Positions 7,998 to 17,269 are shown, counted from the first letter of the stretch. The stretch: 64,000 nt of DNA from Pseudoalteromonas luteoviolacea (GCF_001696455.1 NZ_MAUJ01000012.1:1-64000); one strand, 5' to 3'. Numbers and translations: made by a program. The notes: generated by a model from the sequence alone, not told the origin.

Positions 7998-10900
7998 TTA
8001 AAATGTCGGTGTCGGCGTGTCTTGCGCTAAATATTGTCGGCTCAGTGCCGTAAATTTGTCATGACCTATCGCCTCAGAGATACTGTGCAACCTTTGCTGT
8101 AACGCATCGTCTTGCATGCGCTCATGTTGACCCATCAAGTGCTGCCGCTCCCATAATTTGCAGAAGTATGGCAAGGCTTTTTCATATTGTTGAGTGGCAT
8201 AGTGAATATCACTTTGTAATCCTTCAATAAGCGCCGTATACCTATCCGACGCATTGCTATTGGCAACTTCGTCCAATAATCCTTGTGCGCAATCATATTC
8301 TTCTCGGATAATGCGGTTTGCCGCTATGTCGATATAAGCATTGGTTTTAAAGTCAGCGGGCGCTTCATTGAAGGGCACCAACGCCAAAACGGCGTCTTCA
8401 ACTTCTCTTGAGCGCGTGACGTCACCCATTTTGAAATAACAGGATGAGACAACTTTTGCTGTATGCACAAAGTCAGCCCACAACTTCTCTTCTTGGTAGT
8501 GTGCCATGGCAATGCTGAACACGGATACGAACTGCTCCCATTGCTGCTGTCGATGACACTCAACCTCTAACACACGGCACACAATGGAAAACAAAGGTGA
8601 AACAGCAGTTGCTTCTTTTATCCACTGACCCCAAGCCTGAACAAACTCCTCGGACAGTTCAAGCGTCCCTTCAGTTCCCTTCATTGCGCTCAACAAGACA
8701 GACAACCAAATATACGTTTGCTGGTCACTATATTCATCTGTCGGAAACAGCTCAGGCGATTCGTCGATAAGCTTTTTGCACCACAGATAACTTTCTTCAG
8801 CTAAACCAACTTTGTGCAGGATGGCATCAAAACTCTGTTTCACCTGAATAAACTCTGCCAAGTCTCGATTTGTCCATAACACCTCCATATGCTTAGCCCA
8901 GCTGCCACGCTCATTGATCAAATAGCGCATAAGTTGTTGGTTTTCTTTGGCGCTCACATGTTTAGACACCATATTAAGCGCTTCGCATATCCACTGACTG
9001 TACACCGGTATCACTTTGGGCAGCACTGCACTTTCTGGACCCGATAAGTCATTATTAAGCCAATACTTGGCACGTGCGGTGAGCATTCTCCCGAGCGGTT
9101 GTGTATCAACAAAGCCCCGTTCAAGCCAGTTATTCAGGTGCGTCGCAAAGGGCTGATGAGGGATATCAAGGTGCTTGCACAAGGCATGGTATGCGCTATC
9201 TTTGCCACTGCCATCGGCCGAGACTTGGAGCATATCCAAAATCAGGTTGTGTTCATTCGCAAGGCACTGGAGTAATTTTTGAGATGCCGGCTCCAATGAG
9301 TTCCATTGGTATGATAAATACTGTTCTTCTACCGACAACGTACTCGTAAAGTCGATCGAGTTGACTAGACTCTCAACTTCATAGTGCGAGGCGCAGCCTT
9401 GCGACCAAGCGTTTAGGCGTGCGATTAACCAAAGGTTGTGGTTCACATCCTTGTGCAACCTAGTTGGCTCTAAAAAGTATTCAGTGAACGAGTCGGTGCA
9501 ATTTTGCAGTGCAAACCAATGCTTAAATTGCCTGTCACTGAGCGGCCTCGCCTTCACACACTCGAACTGCTCTAGCTGTGAAAAAGCCTCATTGCTCACG
9601 CAAGATGACGACGAGATAACTAAACTATACTGTTGATACTGCTCGAGATACTCAAGTAGCGCATGTAACTGTGTGTTGTTGCTACTGAGCGAGACATGGT
9701 CGAAAATAAAGAGGTTTTTTGCAGCCCCTTCTTCAAACTTCACAACCGATGTCACCATGTGTTTTACATCCTCTAGCGAGTAGTTATGTACGAGATAGTC
9801 AAAATAGAAAACATTCTCCACACTGTGATTTTTAAGCGCAGTAAACGCCAGTGTATAGGCGGTGGCCGTCTTGCCCAGCCCCGAGGGACCATGCAGCAAT
9901 ACGCTGTTATTGCCGCCGTCATTTTGATAGCGGTTCAAGATTTGATGAGCCGCCGTCTGTTGCCATGGTGTCTGTAACAAACGCCACCCTTGTAGGTCAA
10001 AGCCATACAGATTATTGAGATGCGCCGTGGCAAAGCCGCCTTCACCTGGCCCAGGAAATTCTTGAGGTGATGCGAAGAAAGTCACGTCTTTGTGGCTGTA
10101 CAACACCAATAATGGCCAGTACTGCAAGGTCAGTGGCGCTTCGGTAAAGCGATGAATGCTGTTATTTTGTTGTAGCGTCTTACGGCTTTCGACGACCGCT
10201 TGACCCAGTTCAAACCCCTGCGCAATTTTTCGATACACTTCATCGAGGCACTCAGCAGCCACACTCACGTCTGTTTTTTCTGCAAAGCCGATCACATTGG
10301 GCATACCCAGCGCCATGGCTTTATTGGCAGTGTAAGTTAGGTGATGCTTCGTGATCTCCGACGACGCCGTAAGTGGCTCTATAATTAACAAAGAGGGAGC
10401 CAACTGTGAGATGTGTTGTAGTAAAGTATCCCACGCCACGGTCTGGCCGTTATTCAACATGATCTGGAATGTGTCGCCATCGAGCATAATCGGCAGATCA
10501 ATATGCACAACATGTACTTTGCCCGCCTGAGCAGCAATGGCATTGCTTAAGCTCTCAACGCTATCTAGCGAGCAAGAGGTAATGGCAATGCTACGCCCAC
10601 CACAGTGTTCAAACGCTTGCCTTGGCAACATATAAGACTCAATGTCACCAAACGGGGCGTTTTCTGGTCGCGCAATTAGGTGCAACACGTTGAGCGGATC
10701 ATTTTGTGGTTCCGGCGCCTGCCCGCCTGATTGCATCGCTTGCATCTCTTGAGTGAGGGCTGATGTCACATTGAGCGCCCAGTGATCTGCGCTTTCCTCT
10801 GCTGCCGCATCACTACGGGTTACACGGCTAAAGCGTTTGGCGACTGTAGATAGGACATAATTGCTGCCAGGGAGAATGATAGACTCCCAAAGTTGAGCAT

Positions 10901-11237
10901 GGAATGTCGCATCATCACTGACGATCTTGATTTCTAAGTGTTGGTAACCCACTTCTTCGATGATTTCTCGAATTGCGTTCAATTCGAATTGCTCACCCAA
11001 TAAACTATCACCTAACTTGTGGCCAAATTGAATGATATTGGCGGCAGTATTGTCCCCCTTGAATTCACATTTTTCACCATACAAAAAAGGCCCATAACAC
11101 TCAGACGTTGCACGCGTAAAGTTCTTGCTAGAGGGCATTTCAAAGTCATCTATGTGGTAACTGATTACTTGTTGTTCATCACTGAATGTGACTGAGATGC
11201 GATTACTTTCAAGGTTGTCTGTAATAATTAACTTCAT
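7998..11237 (-). CDS. CHAT-like domain / STAND P-loop ATPase with C-terminal helical repeats
   Basis: 1079 residues, last gene of the operon, 24 bases after the AT-like gene. The N-terminal part (about 100-380) resembles CHAT (caspase-like) domains: LWESIILPGSNYVL matches the usual PWE(L) segment, then PLNVLHLIARPEN, and a terminal helix of the type LDEVYRKIAQGFELGQAV. The region that should carry the catalytic Cys reads LLIIEPLTASSE (around residue 285) with no Cys, so protease activity is doubtful; a His is present near residue 242 (VVHID). A STAND/NACHT-like ATPase follows, with Walker A GPSGLGKT at 450-457 and Walker B NLFIFDHV. The last 350 residues are helical and TPR-like. STAND proteins are ligand-operated switches. 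I know no defined role for one in polyketide synthesis; regulation, assembly or self-protection are all guesses. Confidence 0.7.
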   Translation of the reverse strand: MKLIITDNLESNRISVTFSDEQQVISYHIDDFEMPSSKNFTRATSECYGPFLYGEKCEFKGDNTAANIIQFGHKLGDSLLGEQFELNAIREIIEEVGYQHLEIKIVSDDATFHAQLWESIILPGSNYVLSTVAKRFSRVTRSDAAAEESADHWALNVTSALTQEMQAMQSGGQAPEPQNDPLNVLHLIARPENAPFGDIESYMLPRQAFEHCGGRSIAITSCSLDSVESLSNAIAAQAGKVHVVHIDLPIMLDGDTFQIMLNNGQTVAWDTLLQHISQLAPSLLIIEPLTASSEITKHHLTYTANKAMALGMPNVIGFAEKTDVSVAAECLDEVYRKIAQGFELGQAVVESRKTLQQNNSIHRFTEAPLTLQYWPLLVLYSHKDVTFFASPQEFPGPGEGGFATAHLNNLYGFDLQGWRLLQTPWQQTAAHQILNRYQNDGGNNSVLLHGPSGLGKTATAYTLAFTALKNHSVENVFYFDYLVHNYSLEDVKHMVTSVVKFEEGAAKNLFIFDHVSLSSNNTQLHALLEYLEQYQQYSLVISSSSCVSNEAFSQLEQFECVKARPLSDRQFKHWFALQNCTDSFTEYFLEPTRLHKDVNHNLWLIARLNAWSQGCASHYEVESLVNSIDFTSTLSVEEQYLSYQWNSLEPASQKLLQCLANEHNLILDMLQVSADGSGKDSAYHALCKHLDIPHQPFATHLNNWLERGFVDTQPLGRMLTARAKYWLNNDLSGPESAVLPKVIPVYSQWICEALNMVSKHVSAKENQQLMRYLINERGSWAKHMEVLWTNRDLAEFIQVKQSFDAILHKVGLAEESYLWCKKLIDESPELFPTDEYSDQQTYIWLSVLLSAMKGTEGTLELSEEFVQAWGQWIKEATAVSPLFSIVCRVLEVECHRQQQWEQFVSVFSIAMAHYQEEKLWADFVHTAKVVSSCYFKMGDVTRSREVEDAVLALVPFNEAPADFKTNAYIDIAANRIIREEYDCAQGLLDEVANSNASDRYTALIEGLQSDIHYATQQYEKALPYFCKLWERQHLMGQHERMQDDALQQRLHSISEAIGHDKFTALSRQYLAQDTPTPTF

Positions 11238-11261
11238 GTTTTCGAGTCCGTTCTAATTCGA

Positions 11262-12227
11262 TTATGCAAATGCTTGGAGCTTATTTTGCAATCGTTCTAA
11301 GGTTACTTGGTTACTGCCAAATTGACTGATAGTGGGGTAGATCTCAGCGTTCGGTGCCAAACTGTCGGTATCGATATATTTCAAAAAGGTCGATAAGGTT
11401 GCACTGGGGCTGAGATCAATAAATTTGTTATAGCCTCTCTGGATAAGCTGCGTTACGCCGTCCTCAAAGTAGACAGGCTGTCTGAATACATCCCATAGGT
11501 ATTCTGCTGAAATATGCTCCAGGGGCTTTTTCTGGGAAAGTGACAGCAAGGGTATTTGCGCCTGCTGGAAAAAACAGTGCTTTGCTAACGCTTTAAATTG
11601 TGTTTCAACATCATCAATTAAATGTGTGTGAAACCCGTAACGCACCGGCAATAATACGCTGCTTATCCCCTGCTCACGCAGTGCAGCATGGAGTGTATTA
11701 ATGGGTGATGCCAAACCGCTTACGACAAAATTGGCTTGGCAATTTTCACCGGATACCGTCACGTTTTTGAAAAGCTCTGGACTGGCTTGCAGCAGAGACT
11801 TTTCACTGAGTACCGCCAACATGCCACTTTGAGGTGTGTGGTCCTCAAACAGCTTGGCAGCCTCGATAGATAAAATCAGGCCATCTTCAATATCAAGGCA
11901 TCCAGATACAATGGCGCTGACCAATTCTCCTAGACTATAGCCTAATGTTTGAGCAGGTTCGATCCCCTGCTCCATCAGTACACGAGACAAGCTGTACTGG
12001 ATTGCGATCAGTGATGGGTTGGTGTAACGAAGCGTTTCAAATGGCTCCTGCATTTGACCCGATTGATACAAAATATCAGTCAAATCACAGTCCAATAGCG
12101 GATAACAAATTTCAGAACAGTGGTCCATCCACACCTTAAAACGCGGGTTTTGCTGATATAGCTCAGCCCCCATTTGGTAATACTGTGAGCCTTGTCCTGA
12201 ATACATAAATGTCATGGGTCTAACCAT
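11262..12227 (-). CDS. Free-standing AT-like protein, probable proofreading acyl hydrolase
   Basis: 321 residues with an acyltransferase fold. It opens with FMYSGQGSQYYQMG, has the active-site Ser98 in GYSLGEL and the catalytic His200 in YGFHTH. Tyr replaces the His of the usual GHSLGE, and the Arg that grips the malonyl carboxylate in malonyl transferases (Arg112 in the neighbouring AT) is not seen at the equivalent place (IEAAKLFE). These traits fit the PedC/PksD-like group, which hydrolyses stalled acyl units from trans-AT PKS carrier proteins, better than a malonyl loader. A ribosome site AAGGAAG precedes the ATG. The gene lies 36 bases after the malonyl AT gene. An alternative is an AT for an unusual extender or starter unit. 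Confidence 0.72.
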   Translation of the reverse strand: MVRPMTFMYSGQGSQYYQMGAELYQQNPRFKVWMDHCSEICYPLLDCDLTDILYQSGQMQEPFETLRYTNPSLIAIQYSLSRVLMEQGIEPAQTLGYSLGELVSAIVSGCLDIEDGLILSIEAAKLFEDHTPQSGMLAVLSEKSLLQASPELFKNVTVSGENCQANFVVSGLASPINTLHAALREQGISSVLLPVRYGFHTHLIDDVETQFKALAKHCFFQQAQIPLLSLSQKKPLEHISAEYLWDVFRQPVYFEDGVTQLIQRGYNKFIDLSPSATLSTFLKYIDTDSLAPNAEIYPTISQFGSNQVTLERLQNKLQAFA

Positions 12228-12263
12228 TATTCACTTCCTTTTTCCACATCCCATCAAACCCGA

Positions 12264-13421
12264 TTACAGCGCTTGGATCTCATCCAGATCGAAGTAGCCA
12301 TTGTAGCCTTTCATATACACTGCAGCGCGATGCGAGAATAACACCACCGCTTCAGAGCGCGTTTCTAACGCTTCATAACCTGGCATACTCGACTTGACTT
12401 TCGTGCCAACGGGGTGCTTTGCATTCCACGCCTTTACTTTTTCAACGACTGAATCATGAGACACCGCGGCTGCTTTAGGCTGTGCTGTCGGCTCAGCCTG
12501 CTCAGCTGCCTTAACGGGCTCTGTGCGTGTATTATTTTTTGCCTGTGCCTGTGCCTGTGCCTGTTGTTCTTTCTTCACATGACGCTTAATGCCCGCCACT
12601 AATTTTGTCAGTACATTGCCATGGCCAATTTCTTTAAATTCCATGTCTTTATCGATGCTCAACAGGTGTAGAATAGAATCGCTCCACATCACCGTGCTCG
12701 ATATTTGTTCCGGTAGGTTGGTGATCAGCTCACCTTCTTTGTACGGCTCTGCCGTCACATTCGAAATCACCGGGATCTGTGGCTCAGCGTACTTAAAGCG
12801 TTTTGCATAGGTCCTAAACTTATCACGTGATTCTTGCATAAAGCGTGAATGGAACGCGCCGCTGGTGTTGAGCGGGTAGAACAATACTTTGCCAAATGAG
12901 AACACGGATTTTGCTGCCGCGATTTCATCACTGGCGCCTGAAATAACAATCTGCGTCGGTGAGTTATAGTTAGCCAAATCGACATTAGTCAGGTTGTTAT
13001 CCGCCAAGATCTGCTCAATTTCCGCTTTACTTGAGTTCATAATCGCAGCCATTGCGCCATCTTTCACCTGAGACATCAACTCGCCACGCTTCTTAACCAG
13101 CTTAAGGCCCGCCTCGAAATCAAAGCAGCCAGCCGCGAGCAGCGCATTGTATTCACCGAGTGAGTGGCCCGCGAGAAAGTCCGGCTTTTCACCCGACGTG
13201 TCCACTTCATCGTAGTATGACAGGGCATTCACCGTATACAGTGCAGGCTGTGTATACTGAGTATTGTTTAATTTATTCTCAGGGTCTTCCAAACAAAGTT
13301 CTTTGATAGAGTAGCCAAGTATTTTATCGGCTTTTTCTACCAGCTCTGGGTATTTATCGAATAACTCCTTGCCCATGCCTTTTGCTTGTGAGCCCTGACC
13401 TGGAAATATAAAAGCTCGCAT
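12264..13421 (-). CDS. Trans-acting malonyl-CoA:ACP acyltransferase with C-terminal extension
   Basis: 385 residues. Residues 1-285 form a canonical malonyl transferase: PGQGSQ at the start, nucleophile Ser87 in GHSLGE, Arg112 (KKRGELM) for the malonyl carboxylate, and His191 in GAFHS. It should load malonyl units onto the carrier proteins of the AT-less PKS modules in this window. A low-complexity linker rich in Gln and Ala follows (about 285-325), encoded partly by a hexanucleotide repeat, and then a 60-residue C-terminal segment containing WNAKHPVGTKVKS and AVYMKGYNGYFDLDE. Such a tail is not needed for AT activity and may be a docking element; that is inference. A strong AGGAG ribosome site precedes ATG 13421. 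Confidence 0.9.
   Translation of the reverse strand: MRAFIFPGQGSQAKGMGKELFDKYPELVEKADKILGYSIKELCLEDPENKLNNTQYTQPALYTVNALSYYDEVDTSGEKPDFLAGHSLGEYNALLAAGCFDFEAGLKLVKKRGELMSQVKDGAMAAIMNSSKAEIEQILADNNLTNVDLANYNSPTQIVISGASDEIAAAKSVFSFGKVLFYPLNTSGAFHSRFMQESRDKFRTYAKRFKYAEPQIPVISNVTAEPYKEGELITNLPEQISSTVMWSDSILHLLSIDKDMEFKEIGHGNVLTKLVAGIKRHVKKEQQAQAQAQAKNNTRTEPVKAAEQAEPTAQPKAAAVSHDSVVEKVKAWNAKHPVGTKVKSSMPGYEALETRSEAVVLFSHRAAVYMKGYNGYFDLDEIQAL
12541..12564 (-). repeat. Hexanucleotide tandem repeat inside the AT linker
   Basis: Four perfect copies of GCCTGT (ACAGGC on the coding strand) encode the alternating Gln-Ala stretch of the AT linker. Changes in copy number would add or remove two residues without a frameshift. 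Confidence 0.9.
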
Positions 13422-13484
13422 TAATGATTCTCCTAAAATATTATTCTTATTCCGTGTTTACGATGACGTGTTACATACTGTGCA

Positions 13485-14735
13485 TTATGTTTTCGACAGA
13501 CAGATCGCCGTATTAATGCCGCCAAACCCTAAACTCAGTGACATTGCATTGTTGATCTCTACCTCAGCCGCGCTATCGACAACCCAAGGTAAAGTGCCAT
13601 CAATTGGCGCGACTAAATTTCTCGATGGGTGCAATTTATTGCGTTTCATCTGTTCAACCGTCACCGCAATCTCAACGGCACCCGCCGCACTTAATCCATG
13701 GCCCACAATAGACTTTGTGGTATTAATATGCGCATCCGTTAGGCCACACTCATTCAGTGCCGCCACTTCAACTTCATCGCCAATCACCGATCCCGAGCCA
13801 TGTGGGTTGACATAATTGATGTCACTTGCCGTTAATTGCGCTTGTGCCATCGCCTGCTGGATCCCAGTCACTTCTCCTTCTAAAGAAGGGTGAGGTTGCC
13901 TATTGCCATCACTACATAAACCAACACCGCTTATATATATCTTTGGTGCGGGTAATTGTCGACTGATAGATTTTACACGCTCGACCACAATCGCCGCGCA
14001 AGACTCGCCATAAATAAAGCCGTCATGGCGCGTATCAAAAGGCCTGCAGGCCAGTTCGGGGTTGTCGGAAAAGAGGGTCGACCCCATTGCGCCCAACGAG
14101 CGTAAACTTTGACATTCCCAGTAGGACAGGTCCATTAACGCACCCACCGCGATACACACGTCAACCAGGCCACTGTCAACGGCTTGTTTTGCTTTGATCA
14201 CAGCAAGTTGACCACTGGCCGAGGCACCACCGAGTGAATAGGCAAATCCTTTAATGCCAAAAGCCTCACTACATAGCCCAGCAATGTCCGTATCCATAAA
14301 CGACATGGCATGCGTTGGGCGGACAAAGCGCTCTTTGCCCACCAGTCGGTCCTTGGCCAATGTCTGATCACGTTGCTGAACATTGGAACCGCCAATAATT
14401 AAACCGATGCGGCTGGGGTCAACCTCCGCCAGATTCGCTTCATCCCAAGCTTCACTTAACGTGGCCAGTGCCACTTGCGCAGTAAAGGAAGTGTTTCTCA
14501 ACAGCTGAGAGGAAATCGCTGCTGGCATCACCAGCTCTTGAATTTCACTGCCGATAAAGCCCTCTGCGGGGCCCTGCGCTTGTAAAGAAGGTAGCTGCCT
14601 GCCAGGGCGCTGCATATAACCAAACCTATGTTCGGCGTTATACAGCGCTGACATCACAGCTTCTTTCCCTTGACCGTTGCCAGTCGTGATGCCGACCCCC
14701 GTAATACATACGGGGTCAAAGCTCATGTTGCTCAT
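13485..14735 (-). CDS. Decarboxylating ketosynthase-like protein (active-site Cys to Ser) of the beta-branching cassette
   Basis: 416 residues with a thiolase/KS fold. The position of the catalytic Cys is Ser172 in GGASASG, whereas both catalytic His residues remain (NPHGSG and VGHGLSAAG). This is the hallmark of the PksF/CurC/MupG-type enzyme, which cannot condense but decarboxylates malonyl on the donor ACP to acetyl. That acetyl unit is then added by the HMG-CoA-synthase-like enzyme to a beta-keto chain. The gene follows the donor ACP gene with 5 bases between stop and start, consistent with stable co-expression of partners. Confidence 0.9.
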   Translation of the reverse strand: MSNMSFDPVCITGVGITTGNGQGKEAVMSALYNAEHRFGYMQRPGRQLPSLQAQGPAEGFIGSEIQELVMPAAISSQLLRNTSFTAQVALATLSEAWDEANLAEVDPSRIGLIIGGSNVQQRDQTLAKDRLVGKERFVRPTHAMSFMDTDIAGLCSEAFGIKGFAYSLGGASASGQLAVIKAKQAVDSGLVDVCIAVGALMDLSYWECQSLRSLGAMGSTLFSDNPELACRPFDTRHDGFIYGESCAAIVVERVKSISRQLPAPKIYISGVGLCSDGNRQPHPSLEGEVTGIQQAMAQAQLTASDINYVNPHGSGSVIGDEVEVAALNECGLTDAHINTTKSIVGHGLSAAGAVEIAVTVEQMKRNKLHPSRNLVAPIDGTLPWVVDSAAEVEINNAMSLSLGFGGINTAICLSKT

Positions 14736-14740
14736 TCGAA

Positions 14741-14983
14741 CTACGCTTGCTGTTCGAACATAATTTGGGCCAGCTCCCCAATATTGTTCGCTTTTGCCAT
14801 TTGTGCCATTGGAATATTGGCATCCATCTCTTCCAAGGTCATCATGATGAGCTCTGAGCGGTCGACAGAGTTCGCACCCAGATCACGCAGGGAGTCTGAC
14901 TGGCTAAAGTTATGAGATTCGAGCTCAGGTAATAGCTCTTTCGTATTGTTAACAATGATTTCGAATATTTGTTGTTGTTCCAT
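14741..14983 (-). CDS. Stand-alone donor acyl carrier protein of the beta-branching cassette
   Basis: 80 residues. The phosphopantetheine attachment Ser39 is in LGANSVDRSE, typical of AcpK-like donor carriers that hold malonyl and then acetyl for the HMG-CoA-synthase-like enzyme. The frame runs further upstream, but the start at 14983 is chosen because it has a GGAG ribosome site 9 bases away and yields a normal ACP N-terminus (EQQQIFEII); the longer form would overlap the preceding gene. It lacks the Trp flag of the acceptor ACPs in the PKS arrays, as expected for the donor. Confidence 0.9.
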   Translation of the reverse strand: MEQQQIFEIIVNNTKELLPELESHNFSQSDSLRDLGANSVDRSELIMMTLEEMDANIPMAQMAKANNIGELAQIMFEQQA

Positions 14984-15002
14984 CTTATTGCACTCCAAGT
15001 TA

Positions 15003-15674
15003 TTAATTGAATTTAAAAATATTTTTGTTCTGTGTTTTTCGCAGCCGAAAGCCTGCAAAGCTTTCTTTATCGCGAAAGTGAAGGTAAATATTGTTATCTT
15101 TGATATCTGAAAAGGCCTGACCGGGTGTCACGCCATAGGAGTGACCCGGGTATATTCTGGTGCTGTCTGCAACACGAGACTTGAGTAGCTGAATACTGTC
15201 ATACATTTGATATGCGGCCTCAACAGAGGGCACGATGCCGCACCCTTCAGCAAACAAGACATCTCCTGTAAACAGGTTATCGCCGACTTTAAAGCAGATA
15301 CAGCCCGGCGTATGACCGGGCGTCAAGATAGGCTCCACCGTCATCGAAGCCGTCACCCAAGGGGTATTGTTATTCAGTAACTCGATGTTAGCTGCGTCAA
15401 ACCCCGAAGCAGCAACCTCTTCTTTGGAGATCCAAATCGGGATGCGGTATTTCTCTGATAGCGGTTTCGCCAAATCAATGTGATCTCTGTGCGCGTGCGT
15501 GATTAAAATCCCTTTTAATTGTGCCGCGCGTGAATACAACGCGTATTCAACCTTGTCTATGTGCCAAGCAGGGTCAACAATCAGCGCATTCCGACTGATA
15601 TGGTCGACCAACAGGTAGTTATAGTTGATCATGTAGTGATTAACCATTCTCAAAACAGCGACTTCTAAACTCAT
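15003..15674 (-). CDS. Metallo-beta-lactamase-fold hydrolase (PksB/glyoxalase-II-like)
   Basis: 223 residues. The zinc motif HAHRDH is at residues 60-65, with a second ligand His121 in TPGHTPG and Asp138 in FTGD, as in glyoxalase II-like thioester hydrolases. Related genes occur in several trans-AT PKS clusters, usually with unknown or proposed thioesterase function. Lying between ECH2 and the donor ACP gene it may clear mis-acylated carriers or act in product release; this is not settled by the sequence. The C-terminus ends in an unusual basic, Asn/Lys-rich tail. Confidence 0.82.
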   Translation of the reverse strand: MSLEVAVLRMVNHYMINYNYLLVDHISRNALIVDPAWHIDKVEYALYSRAAQLKGILITHAHRDHIDLAKPLSEKYRIPIWISKEEVAASGFDAANIELLNNNTPWVTASMTVEPILTPGHTPGCICFKVGDNLFTGDVLFAEGCGIVPSVEAAYQMYDSIQLLKSRVADSTRIYPGHSYGVTPGQAFSDIKDNNIYLHFRDKESFAGFRLRKTQNKNIFKFN

Positions 15675-15707
15675 AGCTTCGTACCTGTTCCGACACCTTT
15701 TACTTTC

Positions 15708-16457
15708 CTAATTGCCAAAGAGCGCGTTAATACGCTGTTTGGTTTCCGGTAAGTGGAAGGTCTTTTTATGCATTTCTAATTCTTTATCTGTATATTGACC
15801 TAGGTTGCTGCGCAAGTAGCTGGTTGTATGCTCTTTGAGTGTGATCAGCGATACCCTTGGCTTTTGCGCTAAACTACGTGCCAACTCTAGCGCACGCGCT
15901 TGCACTTGCTCTCTCGGGACAACCGGGATCCCTATCCCGCGCTGTTCCAATTCCCCACCCCGATAATTTCTGGCACTGAACATCATTTCAGTGCCTAACT
16001 GTTCACCAAATCGATGCGGTAGGATCAGCGTCGCTCCCATGCCTGGCGTAAATCCATATTTCATAAAGTTCGCGGCATAAATACTTTCGCGACTGAGGAT
16101 GATAAAGTCGGCGAATAGTCCCATCACAAATCCGCCCCCGATGCCGTGACCCTGCATGGCAGAAATCACCGGAATGGGGCACTTTAAAGCCAGACTCTGC
16201 AGGTCGATGTCCATAAAATCTCCCACGCCATTGGAAAAATCTATGAGCTCTTTCTTCGTCCCACCGCTACAAAAGTAGCTGTCATAGCCAGTTAAAATGG
16301 CAACGCGATAGTCCTTGTTCTGTTCAATTTCAGCAAATGCTTTGAGCAGGCCATTTTTCAATGCATCCGAAAACCCGTTGCGGCTTTCGGTGTCCTGCAT
16401 TTTTATCGCCACAATGCCATCTTCTAGCACTTGGAGTTGAACTGCTTCGTTACTCAT
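15708..16457 (-). CDS. Free-standing ECH2, decarboxylating enoyl-CoA hydratase-like enzyme
   Basis: 249 residues with a crotonase fold. CSGGTK (Lys68), the oxyanion segment QGHGIGGGF and KYGFTPGMGAT match PksI/CurF-type ECH2 enzymes. These decarboxylate the 3-methylglutaconyl-ACP made by ECH1, leaving the beta-methyl (or related) branch. The start at 16457 is chosen because its ATG overlaps the ECH1 stop as ATGA and has GGGAGAAG upstream; an in-frame ATG at 16475 lies inside the ECH1 gene. The PKS proteins also carry two in-line ECH2-like domains, so this copy probably serves the branching module that lacks one (six-ACP module, 51230-55870). Confidence 0.87.
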   Translation of the reverse strand: MSNEAVQLQVLEDGIVAIKMQDTESRNGFSDALKNGLLKAFAEIEQNKDYRVAILTGYDSYFCSGGTKKELIDFSNGVGDFMDIDLQSLALKCPIPVISAMQGHGIGGGFVMGLFADFIILSRESIYAANFMKYGFTPGMGATLILPHRFGEQLGTEMMFSARNYRGGELEQRGIGIPVVPREQVQARALELARSLAQKPRVSLITLKEHTTSYLRSNLGQYTDKELEMHKKTFHLPETKQRINALFGN

Positions 16458-17269
16458 GATCCGCTCTTCTCCCATGGAAACGCACCGGTCGTGATATAAC
16501 GGTGGATTTTGCTCAATGTACTCGGCTCAGAAAAAATCTCTTCGTTCTTCGCCAGCGCCTTTGGCATATGCTTAACCAATGAATCATCCAGTTGATTCAT
16601 ATATCCTTTTTGATGTCTTATGCCCACTTTGCTCAATCGCCTTAAGCGCACCAGTTGCCGTCTTAGCAAACTCTGGCTATTCCCATCCACCATATCGACC
16701 AACCCCAAACTTTGTGCTTGTTTGGCATCGATAGGCTGCGTGATAAGGCTGATCGTATTGGCCTTACTCGCACCTACTTTGCGGATCAAAAATGGCAATA
16801 CGCAAGCAGGAATAAGGTCAAATAACAGTTCTGACAAACTAAATGTGGCTGCCTCTTCACACAACACAATGTCACAGGCAGCAACAAAACCGATCCCACC
16901 AGCATTGGCTTTACCACGCACATGTGCGATAGAAATATAAGGTCCGGTTGCCAGTTTGAGCCACACATTGTAAAGCGGCTCTGGATCTTGACCTTTCACC
17001 TTCCCTGCTGAAAATTCTTTACTGATGTTGTCAAAGTCGGCACCGAAGCAAAACACCTCTGGCGAGCCCTCTAACACCACTATTTTTGCATGCTCTTCAC
17101 ACACCGCCAGCACTGCCAGAAACTCCTCGATCAACATTTCATTGATGCTGTTGTTGGCATCAGGACGATGGATCTGAATCGTGCAGATCTCATCTTCCAA
17201 CTTGACCTTTAAAGTTTCATAGCTTTGTTGAAGCACGGCCGAGTGTGGCGCTGAATTTATGACACCCAT
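16454..17269 (-). CDS. Free-standing ECH1, dehydrating enoyl-CoA hydratase-like enzyme
   Basis: 271 residues with a crotonase fold of the PksH/CurE type: HRPDANNSIN near residue 35-43, FCFGADF around 74-79 and GKANAGGIGF around 119-128. ECH1 removes water from the HMG-type intermediate attached to an acceptor ACP. It is the only ECH1-type enzyme seen in the window, so it must serve all three branching modules. Its start overlaps the end of the HMG-CoA-synthase-like gene by 13 bases and its stop overlaps the ECH2 start, pointing to translational coupling of HCS, ECH1 and ECH2. Confidence 0.85.
   Translation of the reverse strand: MGVINSAPHSAVLQQSYETLKVKLEDEICTIQIHRPDANNSINEMLIEEFLAVLAVCEEHAKIVVLEGSPEVFCFGADFDNISKEFSAGKVKGQDPEPLYNVWLKLATGPYISIAHVRGKANAGGIGFVAACDIVLCEEAATFSLSELLFDLIPACVLPFLIRKVGASKANTISLITQPIDAKQAQSLGLVDMVDGNSQSLLRRQLVRLRRLSKVGIRHQKGYMNQLDDSLVKHMPKALAKNEEIFSEPSTLSKIHRYITTGAFPWEKSGS

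Noticed and set aside
14984..15058. Longer donor ACP beginning at 15058
   Set aside because: It would overlap the hydrolase gene; the internal ATG at 14983 has a GGAG ribosome site and gives a normal ACP length.
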